Below are positions 7,127-13,265 of a DNA stretch of 13,265 nucleotides, piece after piece. The position numbers were made by a program, and so were the translations under genes. Every line of letters starts with the position of its first letter. The stretch's first letter is position 1. The notes under the pieces are model-generated. The model did no database searches and had not been told where the DNA came from. It saw only the letters and a program-made list of their open reading frames with translations. Where the stretch lies: NCBI GenBank assembly GCA_029051445.1, contig JAIDKP010000225.1, positions 1 through 13,265 on the forward strand, in the 5' to 3' direction. The DNA comes from Muribaculaceae bacterium (lineage in GTDB: Bacteria > Bacteroidota > Bacteroidia > Bacteroidales > Muribaculaceae).

Positions 7127-7136
7127 TTGTTAACAA
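7127..7136. repeat. 10-bp palindrome TTGTTAACAA at the operon start site
   Basis: A perfect 10-bp palindrome centred between 7131 and 7132, abutting the predicted transcription start (about 7138) of the minus-strand operon. That position would suit a repressor site, but no regulator is encoded nearby and short AT-rich palindromes also arise by chance. Confidence 0.35.
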
Positions 7137-7144
7137 CTCAGATG

Positions 7145-7152
7145 CAAAAATA
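7145..7152 (-). promoter_or_regulatory. Predicted -7 promoter box (TATTTTTG) of the envelope operon
   Basis: On the minus strand TATTTTTG fits TAnnTTTG and is followed by CATC, as is the box at 148-155. The start site would be near 7138, about 50 nt before the ATG at 7088 and downstream of the alternative ATG at 7193. No clear TTG is seen at -33. It would drive all four envelope genes. Confidence 0.5.
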
Positions 7153-7222
7153 TAAAATATCTTTAGTATTCTGAGGGCTTGAATCGGCAACATTAAAAAT
7201 ATCTTTATACCTTATGGCTTTA

Positions 7223-7238
7223 ATTAAATTAATTTAAT
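7223..7238. repeat. 16-bp AT-only palindrome between divergent promoters
   Basis: ATTAAATTAATTTAAT is a perfect 16-bp palindrome. It lies between the two divergent promoter boxes (7145-7152 minus, 7277-7284 plus), about 45 bp upstream of the htrA box. It may be a regulator site, an UP-like element or simply AT-rich spacer. Confidence 0.45.
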
Positions 7239-7276
7239 GCGCTTGACTTTTAGTGGTTTTCGATGTCTACTTATTG

Positions 7277-7284
7277 TAACTTTG
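7277..7284 (+). promoter_or_regulatory. Predicted -7 promoter box (TAACTTTG) of htrA
   Basis: TAACTTTG matches TAnnTTTG at every fixed position. The -33 region (about 7254-7260) is T-rich but lacks a clear TTG. A start near 7291 leaves a leader of about 74 nt before the ATG at 7365 and places the alternative ATG at 7263 outside the transcript. Confidence 0.6.
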
Positions 7285-7364
7285 CATTGGACGAGGGCAT
7301 CGCCCTGACCAATCACAATGTCCTTAAAACAGCAATCACACATTATTTAAACGTTCCAAAATTT

Positions 7365-8894
7365 ATGAAGAAAACTGGAATGATATTTCTTGCCACATGC
7401 GCAGTAGCAGTAGCAAGCTCTCTCACGACTGCATATGTAATGCGCGCAACCTCGGTGGCAGATGGTGACGATCTTTACTATTCATCGCAAGAAGGTTCCG
7501 GCAACGGGGGTAATTTCTATACAGTAGGAAGCGTGACGACTCCTGCCACCAATTTCACATCGGCAGCCGAGAGCACTGTCAACGGTGTCGTGTCGATAAA
7601 GAGCTATGCCACTCCCCAGGGGCGTGGCGGAATGCAGGGAGGCGATTTCGATCCTTTTTATGAGTTCTTCTTCGGTACTCCGCGTCAGCAGCCCCGCCGT
7701 CAGCAGGCTCCGTCGCAGCCGCAGCAAATGGGTTTAGGCTCGGGGGTAATCCTCAGCGCCGACGGCTATATTGTGACCAACAACCATGTTGTGGAGGGGG
7801 CCGAGATGCTTGAGGTGACACTCAACGACAACCGGTCGTTCAATGCCACGGTTATCGGCACCGACCCGTCGACCGATCTCGCTCTTGTCAAGATCGAGGC
7901 AGAGGATCTTCACGTCATACCTATCGGTGATTCGGAAAATCTCAAAGTGGGCGAGTGGGTGCTTGCCGTCGGCAATCCGTTTGGTTTCACATCGACAGTC
8001 ACCACCGGCATCGTGAGTGCCAAAGGGCGCAACATATCGTCGATCACCCGCAGCGGCAATAGCGGTATCGAGTCTTACATACAGACCGATGCGGCTGTTA
8101 ATCCGGGCAATTCGGGCGGCGCGCTCGTCAATCTTGCCGGTGAGCTTGTGGGCATAAACACGGCCATCTACTCGCAGACGGGCAACTTCGCCGGATATTC
8201 GTTTGCTGTGCCTACATCAATTGTAAAGAAGGTTGTGACGGATATAAAGCAGTATGGCACAGTGCAGCGTGCGTTTCTCGGTGTGTTGTTCTCAGAACTG
8301 ACTCCGCAGATCGCCAAGGAAAAGAACATCACTGCAGTCACGAGCGGTCTATATGTGGGTGAGGTTCAGGAACGCAGTGCGGCTATGGAGGCCGGGCTGA
8401 AGGAAGGTGATGTCATCGTCGCTATCGACGGAAATGCCACAACCACTACTGGACAGCTTCAGGAGGCTATGGCCAAGCTTCGTCCCGGCGACAAAGCCAA
8501 AGTGACTTTCTATCGCGACAACAAGAAGGAAACGGTTACAGTGACTCTGCGCAACAATCAGGGCAGCACCAGCGTGACCAAGGCCGGAACTGTGACAGAT
8601 CTCGGCTGTGCCTTCAAGGCTGTTCCTGCCGAAACACGGCGTCAGCTCGGACTCTCGTCGGGCGTGCAGGTGACCGGTCTGAAGGATGGTCGATTCAAGC
8701 GCGCCGGAATCAAGGACGGTTTTATCATCACGGATATCAACAACGGCAGAGTGACATCGGCCGAAGATGTTGAAAAGATCTATGATGCCATCATGAAGAG
8801 TTCCGACGGCTACGACAAGGTGATGTTTATCACCGGTCTCTATCCGACAGGAAAGAAGATGTACTATGCTGTCGATCTTGTCGACGGTGAATAA
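7365..8894 (+). CDS. htrA: HtrA/Do family periplasmic serine protease
   Basis: A 509-residue protein of the DegP/DegQ (Do) class, which degrades or refolds damaged periplasmic proteins. Residues 1-26 form a basic-then-hydrophobic export or anchor segment. The trypsin-like domain (about 65-290) shows the full triad: His141 in TNNHVV, Asp171 in STDLALVK and Ser250 in NPGNSGGAL. A Gln/Arg/Pro-rich stretch (107-121) occupies the position of the regulatory LA loop. Two PDZ domains follow (about 300-395, with FLGVLFS and AGLKEGDVI; about 412-505, with RAGIKDGFII). The frame is open from an ATG at 7263, but the start at 7365 is preferred: it puts the export signal at the N-terminus, and the promoter box at 7277-7284 lies downstream of the earlier ATG. 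The gene is monocistronic, ends at a strong terminator and is divergent from the envelope operon. Confidence 0.97.
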   Translation: MKKTGMIFLATCAVAVASSLTTAYVMRATSVADGDDLYYSSQEGSGNGGNFYTVGSVTTPATNFTSAAESTVNGVVSIKSYATPQGRGGMQGGDFDPFYEFFFGTPRQQPRRQQAPSQPQQMGLGSGVILSADGYIVTNNHVVEGAEMLEVTLNDNRSFNATVIGTDPSTDLALVKIEAEDLHVIPIGDSENLKVGEWVLAVGNPFGFTSTVTTGIVSAKGRNISSITRSGNSGIESYIQTDAAVNPGNSGGALVNLAGELVGINTAIYSQTGNFAGYSFAVPTSIVKKVVTDIKQYGTVQRAFLGVLFSELTPQIAKEKNITAVTSGLYVGEVQERSAAMEAGLKEGDVIVAIDGNATTTTGQLQEAMAKLRPGDKAKVTFYRDNKKETVTVTLRNNQGSTSVTKAGTVTDLGCAFKAVPAETRRQLGLSSGVQVTGLKDGRFKRAGIKDGFIITDINNGRVTSAEDVEKIYDAIMKSSDGYDKVMFITGLYPTGKKMYYAVDLVDGE

Positions 8895-8935
8895 GTGCAC
8901 ACGACTCGTTCTCCTCTCTCATTCCTGATCGTTCG

Positions 8936-8973
8936 GTTCTCCGGCCAATGCAATGGTCGGGGAACTTTTTTTT
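8936..8973 (+). terminator. Rho-independent terminator of htrA
   Basis: GTTCTCCGGCCA (8936-8947) pairs with TGGTCGGGGAAC (8954-8965) in a 12-bp stem with two G-T wobbles and a 6-base loop, followed at once by eight T (8966-8973). It lies 41 bases after the htrA stop. This is the clearest intrinsic terminator in the window. Confidence 0.9.
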
Positions 8974-9216
8974 ATGGTAGAATTCAGTCTTGTCGGTTGC
9001 GGTGATTACGGTAATGTCGTTAACATTTAGGGATGATATAGATGTGTGCTATTGTGTTGATTTTTTGTGTCGGAATAAGGATTGTTCCGGTAAAATAGAT
9101 AAAAAAGGAGGGCTTTTAATTAAATTGTAACTTTTATAATGCATTGGAATACAGATGTGTAATATACTGAGACGCTGTATGGATGTGGTTTTAGTAGCTT
9201 CGTTAACAAAAATTGA

Positions 9217-9232
9217 TACTTTTTTAAAAGTA
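9217..9232. repeat. Inverted repeat TACTTTT-TT-AAAAGTA
   Basis: Two perfect 7-base arms separated by TT form a near-continuous palindrome centred about 40 bp upstream of the predicted SusC promoter box, a suitable place for an activator or repressor dimer. It is AT-rich, so chance is possible. Confidence 0.4.
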
Positions 9233-9260
9233 GAATGTGGCTCAAATCTGAAAAAGTGTG

Positions 9261-9268
9261 CATATTTG
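9261..9268 (+). promoter_or_regulatory. Possible -7 promoter box (CATATTTG) of the SusC/SusD operon
   Basis: CATATTTG differs from TAnnTTTG only at its first base. No clear TTG is seen at -33. A start near 9275 would give an unusually long leader, about 160 nt, before the SusC ATG. It is the best candidate I find between the htrA terminator and the SusC gene, but a regulated promoter may deviate from the housekeeping consensus. Confidence 0.35.
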
Positions 9269-9371
9269 CAAACAAAAGTTTGGCCGGATTGGCGACAAAA
9301 GCATAGTCAGCTTCCGGTGTATTTAGAGATAAATATGACATTGCTTAATGAATAAGTAGTAGAGAAACAAT

Positions 9372-9392
9372 CAACATTCTGCCCGGATGTTG
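9372..9392 (+). other. Small hairpin in the SusC leader
   Basis: CAACAT (9372-9377) and ATGTTG (9387-9392) form a 6-bp stem with a 9-base loop, 42 bases before the SusC start codon. The loop end and the flank each carry CCGGAT. No T-run follows, so it is not a terminator; a leader or translation-control element is possible. Confidence 0.35.
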
Positions 9393-9434
9393 TTTCCGGA
9401 TAAGTAAACCAACATACCAAAAATCAACTAAACA

Positions 9435-12400
9435 ATGAAAAGATCTTATGGACAGACGTTGCTGTTCCTGCTGATGGGACTGCTTCTCTCTGTAAGTGCC
9501 TATGCGCAGGATATTTCTGTGAAGGGCGTTGTTCAAGATTCAAACGGAGATCCTCTGGTGGGCGCCACTGTCGCTGTCAAGGGGACTCAGACAGCTGTCG
9601 CAACGAATATCGACGGCAAATTTTCAGTCAAAGCTCCTAAGGGAGGTGCTGTGATCGTCACATATATCGGATATGATCCGGTTGAAATGTTTGTGACGGA
9701 AGCACCGATGGTGATTGTGATGAACGAGACCACAGAGCTTCTTGATGAGGTCGTTGTGCTCGGCTACGGTGCCGAACAGCGCAAGCAGGACCTCTCGGCT
9801 GCAGTAGGTGTAGTGACCAATACCGCCGAGCTTGAGAAGCGTCCGGTTACCTCGACCGAGGCAATGCTTCAGGGTGCTCTTCCCGGTGTGACAGTCACAT
9901 CGGCCGGCGGTGACCCGACATCGACTCCTTCGATCGTGATCCGCGGCCAGGGCTCGCAGAACGGTGATAATGTTCTCTGGGTTGTCGACGGTGTTCCCGG
10001 TGCTCCCATCAACTCGTTGAGCGACATCGAGTCGATCGTAGTCCTCAAGGATGCCGCTTCTGCCGCTATCTATGGTGCTCAGTCGGGAGCCGGCGGTGTT
10101 GTTCTGGTGACCACCAAGCAGGCCAAGGCAGGCGAGGCGTCGGTGTCCTATGAGGGACAGTTCGGCTTCCGCAAGGCTGCCAAGACTATCACTCCGCTAA
10201 ACGCTACCGAGCAGATTAAAATGCGTGAACTTTCCTATGGCAATGCCGGCCTTGATCTGCCGTATGCTTGGAAGGTAGAAAACAACCCCTGGATAGGCAC
10301 TACCCGCACCAACTGGATGGATGAGATCTTCCAGACCGGTTTCTATCAGCGTCACAGTGTGTCGCTCAATGCCGGTACAGAGAACTTCAACAACCGTTTC
10401 TCTTTTGCCTACAACAACGACGAGGGTACTCTGCGCAATACCTACAAGAAAGATCTTGCTGCGCGCTATCAGGGCATGTTCAACCTAAACAAGTGGGTGA
10501 CTGTGCGTGAGGATCTCACATGGAAAAACTGGGAGTCGCGTTCCAAAGGTACCGACGACGGATACACCGGTCCTATTCTGTCGGCTATCTGGATGCCGTC
10601 GAGCGCATCGGTCTATAACCCTCTCGACGGATCATACGGCGGTACGGCCAACGAGGATCCGGAGTATATCGCCAAGTATGGCGAGGGGCTTGCGTCGGCT
10701 CATGGCGACGTTGTGAATCCTGTGCGTCTGCTTGAGGCTGAGAATCGCTATAACCGCAGTACTGACCTGTGGTCGACAACCACATTGCAGATCGGCAATA
10801 TCGTTCCCGGCCTGCGTCTGGTGAGCCGATTCACATATAACATCTATCAGAACAACTACAAGAACTTCAATCCGAGTGTTGACGAGCCGGGCAAGCCGAA
10901 CGCCAACAACCGTCTCACCGAGTCGAGCTACCGTACCGACAACTGGGAGTCGGAGACAACTCTCTCCTACGATAATGTGTTCGGCAAAAACCGCATCAGT
11001 GGTCTTTTCTCTTTCACTGCCGACCACTATGAGTCGCGCGGACTTCAGGTCATCGGTACCGATTTTGCCGACGAGAGCGAGTATCTCCAGTATCTTGAGA
11101 AGGCCGGCAATATCGAGAGCGCTACCGACTGGCTGTCGGGTCCCGACGCAAACGTGGCTCTTGTGGCACGTCTCGGTTATGTCTACGACGACCGTTATTT
11201 CGTGACTGCATCGTGGCGTCGCGACTATGCCGGACGTCTGCCCAAAGACAACAACTATGGCGATTTCCCGGCTGTTACCGGCGCATGGAAGGTCTCGAGC
11301 GAGCCATTCTTCAACAAAAGTGACCTGATCCAGCTGCTGAAGGTGCGTGGCTCATGGGGACGCGTAGGTAACCTCGGCTCGATCGGCATGGGTTACAAGG
11401 CTGCTCTCCTCGGATCATGGTACAGCGGTGACTATGGTCAGGCCGGCAACCAGCGTCCTTTCGGCTCGATCGTCTACAACTACAAGTCGGTAAACCCGAA
11501 ACTCACATGGGAGACTTCAGAGCAGTGGGACCTCGGTCTTGACGTGGATATGTTCAACGAGCGTCTGAGCATGTCGTTCGACTATTTTGACAAGCGCACA
11601 TACAACCTGATCCAGTATCAGACAATGAACTGGCCGGGTTCGATCGGTCTCGATGCCATGCTGGTGAATCTCGGTGAAGTGCGCAACCGCGGCTTCGAAT
11701 TCTCGGCCAACTGGAACCATCGTGTAAACAGAGACTGGACATATTTCGTTTCGGGCAATCTTGCTACCCTCAGCAATAAGGTCACCGACATAGGTGTCAA
11801 GAATCAGGATGGTTCTGCCGGTGTCTGGACTGGTGGAGGCAGCTTCCGCTCGGTGCTTCCCTATATGTACCAGACAGCTGAGGGACAGCCTCTCAACTCC
11901 TATTATCTTATCAAGACCGACGGAATCTTCCAGAGTGATGCCGAGGCTGCCGCTTATGTGGACAAGAACGGCAACCGCATACAGCCTAACGCACAGGCGG
12001 GCGATCTCAAGTTTGTCGACTACAACGGCGACGGCAAGATCGACGACAAGGACCGCCAGTACATGGGCAATGCCATGCCTGATCTTACCTATGCTTTCAA
12101 TCTCGGCTTCACGTGGAAAGAATTTACTTTCAGCTCGATGTTCCAGGGTGTAGGTGGTGCGCAGGCTCTCTATGTGGGCAAGTCGCTTATACTTAGCGAT
12201 GTTGATGGTAGTTTCAACCGCTCGAAGGAAATCCTGAACGCATGGAGCGATACCAATCGCGGAAGCAATATTCCGCGCTTGTCGAAGACCGACAACAACG
12301 GCAACTTCTCGACTCCTTCCGACTGGTATCTTGAGGATGCCGACTATCTGCGTCTCAAGAATATGACTCTCAGCTATGATCTGTCGCGTCTGGTGCAGAA

Positions 12401-12569
12401 AAGCAATTATCTTAAGAGTCGCCGCAGCATGCTGAGCGTATATTTCTCGGCAGAAAACCTCTTCACAATCACCAAATATTCCGGCATGGATCCTGAGTGC
12501 GGTGGCTGGGACGCTCTGAAATATCCCGTGGCACGTACATTCTCGTTCGGTGTCAACCTAACTTACTAA
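9435..12569 (+). CDS. SusC/RagA family TonB-dependent outer-membrane transporter
   Basis: A 1044-residue outer-membrane importer that works with a SusD-like lipoprotein lid to take up oligosaccharides or peptides, energised by TonB. A signal peptide ends at AYA (22-24). It is followed by a carboxypeptidase-regulatory-like domain (about 26-100, with GDPLVGATVAVKG and YIGYDP), the DEVVVLGYG block (104-112) before the plug, and the plug (about 115-230) with SIVIRGQGS, WVVDGVPG and DIESIVVLKDAASAAIYG. The rest is a 22-strand-type barrel ending in the aromatic FGVNLTY. An EF-hand-like loop D-x-N-G-D-G-K-I-D-x-x-D (862-873) is typical of SusC proteins and may bind calcium. No Shine-Dalgarno is seen; the leader is A-rich. 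The SusD gene follows after 16 bases. No glycoside hydrolase, sigma/anti-sigma pair or hybrid two-component regulator is visible, so the substrate is unknown. Confidence 0.97.
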   Translation: MKRSYGQTLLFLLMGLLLSVSAYAQDISVKGVVQDSNGDPLVGATVAVKGTQTAVATNIDGKFSVKAPKGGAVIVTYIGYDPVEMFVTEAPMVIVMNETTELLDEVVVLGYGAEQRKQDLSAAVGVVTNTAELEKRPVTSTEAMLQGALPGVTVTSAGGDPTSTPSIVIRGQGSQNGDNVLWVVDGVPGAPINSLSDIESIVVLKDAASAAIYGAQSGAGGVVLVTTKQAKAGEASVSYEGQFGFRKAAKTITPLNATEQIKMRELSYGNAGLDLPYAWKVENNPWIGTTRTNWMDEIFQTGFYQRHSVSLNAGTENFNNRFSFAYNNDEGTLRNTYKKDLAARYQGMFNLNKWVTVREDLTWKNWESRSKGTDDGYTGPILSAIWMPSSASVYNPLDGSYGGTANEDPEYIAKYGEGLASAHGDVVNPVRLLEAENRYNRSTDLWSTTTLQIGNIVPGLRLVSRFTYNIYQNNYKNFNPSVDEPGKPNANNRLTESSYRTDNWESETTLSYDNVFGKNRISGLFSFTADHYESRGLQVIGTDFADESEYLQYLEKAGNIESATDWLSGPDANVALVARLGYVYDDRYFVTASWRRDYAGRLPKDNNYGDFPAVTGAWKVSSEPFFNKSDLIQLLKVRGSWGRVGNLGSIGMGYKAALLGSWYSGDYGQAGNQRPFGSIVYNYKSVNPKLTWETSEQWDLGLDVDMFNERLSMSFDYFDKRTYNLIQYQTMNWPGSIGLDAMLVNLGEVRNRGFEFSANWNHRVNRDWTYFVSGNLATLSNKVTDIGVKNQDGSAGVWTGGGSFRSVLPYMYQTAEGQPLNSYYLIKTDGIFQSDAEAAAYVDKNGNRIQPNAQAGDLKFVDYNGDGKIDDKDRQYMGNAMPDLTYAFNLGFTWKEFTFSSMFQGVGGAQALYVGKSLILSDVDGSFNRSKEILNAWSDTNRGSNIPRLSKTDNNGNFSTPSDWYLEDADYLRLKNMTLSYDLSRLVQKSNYLKSRRSMLSVYFSAENLFTITKYSGMDPECGGWDALKYPVARTFSFGVNLTY

Positions 12570-12571
12570 TC

Positions 12572-12578
12572 AAGGAAA
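12572..12578 (+). promoter_or_regulatory. Ribosome binding site of the SusD-like gene
   Basis: AAGGAAA lies 7 bases before the ATG at 12586, within the 16-base gap after the SusC stop. It is the most Shine-Dalgarno-like sequence before any gene in the window and supports the chosen SusD start. Confidence 0.5.
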
Positions 12579-12585
12579 AACAGAA

Positions 12586-13265
12586 ATGAACAAGTATATT
12601 TTCGGAACAGCTCTGATGGCTCTGTGCCTCAGCTCATGCGACGATTTTCTCGATGTTCAGCCTGAGGGCAATACCACAACCACAACATATTTCACCAACG
12701 ACCAGCAGTCGATCGATGCGGTTAACGGACTATACGAGCGCACTCATATCGAGGGTATGTTCGGGCGTGAGTTGTTCTGGGAGCAGGGTGCGGCCAATGA
12801 TATCGTGTGGGGCAGAACTCGCAGTTATCCTACACTTGCGACAATGAAGTATACCGGCGACGAAAGCCCGATCAGGGACTCGTACAATTACTTCTATATG
12901 ATCATGGCGAGATCCAACTATATAATCAAGTCGCTTCTTGCCAAGGGACAGCTGACGGAGGTCGAGACGCGTTCGCTCGGCGAGTCTTATTTCATGCGTG
13001 CGTTCTGTCATTTCTGGATCGCACACCGCTATGGCACAGATCGTCTTGGCGTGCCTTTTGTACGCTGGGAAGACTTTGACGGTGAGTATGACAATTCCAT
13101 ACCTCCGCAGCGGGAGACCGTAATGGAGAATTATCGTCTGATAATCGAGGATCTCGACAATGCGATGGCTTGTCTGCCTCGTTTTGAGGATTATGGTGCC
13201 GATGATCAGGGCAGAGCTCATCAGGCAGCTGCTCTCGGCTACAAGGCCAAGACATATGCTTATTG
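12586..13265 (+). CDS. SusD/RagB family surface lipoprotein, 3' end cut by the window
   Basis: The frame from the ATG at 12586 runs 226 codons without a stop to the window edge; SusD proteins usually have about 500-600 residues, so less than half is seen. The start MNKYIFGTALMALCLSSC is a lipoprotein signal with Cys18, and the acidic DDFLD right after it is typical of SusD proteins and of surface-exported lipoproteins in Bacteroidetes. Family marks include ESYFMRAFCHFW followed by HRYG and GVPFV (the TPR-like SusD core) and, near the edge, GRAHQAAALGYKAKTY. It should cap the SusC barrel and bind the substrate at the cell surface. It is co-transcribed with the SusC gene. The substrate cannot be predicted from this part. 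Confidence 0.95.
   Translation, partial: MNKYIFGTALMALCLSSCDDFLDVQPEGNTTTTTYFTNDQQSIDAVNGLYERTHIEGMFGRELFWEQGAANDIVWGRTRSYPTLATMKYTGDESPIRDSYNYFYMIMARSNYIIKSLLAKGQLTEVETRSLGESYFMRAFCHFWIAHRYGTDRLGVPFVRWEDFDGEYDNSIPPQRETVMENYRLIIEDLDNAMACLPRFEDYGADDQGRAHQAAALGYKAKTYAY

Larger units (their letters stand above)
8974..9434. other. AT-rich intergenic region upstream of the SusC gene
   Basis: No convincing gene lies here: the two open frames of 66 and 73 codons have no family likeness and overlap on opposite strands. The region holds a possible promoter box (9261-9268), an inverted repeat (9217-9232), a small hairpin (9372-9392), two copies of TCGTTAACA (9017-9025, 9200-9208) and three CCGGAT hexamers (9284-9289, 9383-9388, 9396-9401). 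The stretch 9113-9150 repeats pieces of the htrA promoter region. The AT bias fits a regulatory leader; a small RNA cannot be ruled out. Confidence 0.6.

Noticed and set aside
9120..9341. A 73-codon minus-strand frame in the same leader
   Set aside because: It overlaps the other weak frame on the opposite strand, and neither looks coding; AT-rich spacer often gives such frames.
9155..9355. A 66-codon plus-strand frame in the SusC leader
   Set aside because: It has no recognisable domain, signal or ribosome site, and the predicted promoter box lies inside it.
9372..9401. Leader hairpin as a known riboswitch
   Set aside because: The stem is only 6 bp and no conserved riboswitch core could be recognised by eye.
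1..13265. CRISPR array, tRNA, rRNA, insertion sequence or phage genes
   Set aside because: No regularly spaced repeats, cloverleaf-like sequence, rRNA core sequence, transposase or integrase motifs were seen on either strand.

Overview
The window looks like chromosomal DNA of a Bacteroidales bacterium, probably one with fairly high GC such as a member of the Muribaculaceae (genus not determinable here). The reasons are a fused MurF-alanine racemase, a GSCFA-domain protein, a TPR/propeller/OmpA lipoprotein of PorE-like architecture, a SusC/SusD pair, A-rich leaders with few strong Shine-Dalgarno sequences, and promoter boxes of the Bacteroidetes type (TAnnTTTG).

Layout. (1) 1-97, minus: the first 32 codons of an exported protein whose body lies outside the window. 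(2) 98-351: a divergent intergenic region with a good minus-strand promoter box, a run of ten G and a 7-bp hairpin. (3) 352-909, plus: a DJ-1/PfpI family protein. (4) 931-970: a hairpin terminator shared by convergent genes. (5) 986-7088, minus: a tightly packed four-gene cell-envelope operon. Its transcription order is NlpC/P60 lipoprotein, PorE-like OmpA lipoprotein, GSCFA protein, MurF-Alr; the junctions are 1-nt overlap, 6-nt gap and 4-nt overlap. (6) 7089-7364: a divergent promoter region with one TAnnTTTG box per direction and two palindromes. (7) 7365-8894, plus: an HtrA/Do periplasmic serine protease with a strong terminator. (8) 8895-9434: the longest non-coding stretch, leading into (9) 9435-12569, a SusC-family TonB-dependent transporter, and 12586-13265, the start of its SusD-like lipoprotein partner, cut by the window edge.

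How they fit together. The central block is envelope maintenance: peptidoglycan cleavage (NlpC/P60), peptidoglycan anchoring (OmpA domain), precursor synthesis and D-alanine supply (MurF-Alr), and periplasmic protein quality control (HtrA) read from the opposite strand. The SusC/D pair is a nutrient-uptake locus; its substrate and regulator cannot be told from this window. No mobile element, CRISPR array, tRNA or rRNA was seen. I did not find a clearly new multi-gene system. The most notable observations are the apparent loss of several MurF signature residues in the MurF half of the fusion, the uncharacterised GSCFA protein embedded in a peptidoglycan operon, and the poly-G tract upstream of an exported-protein gene.
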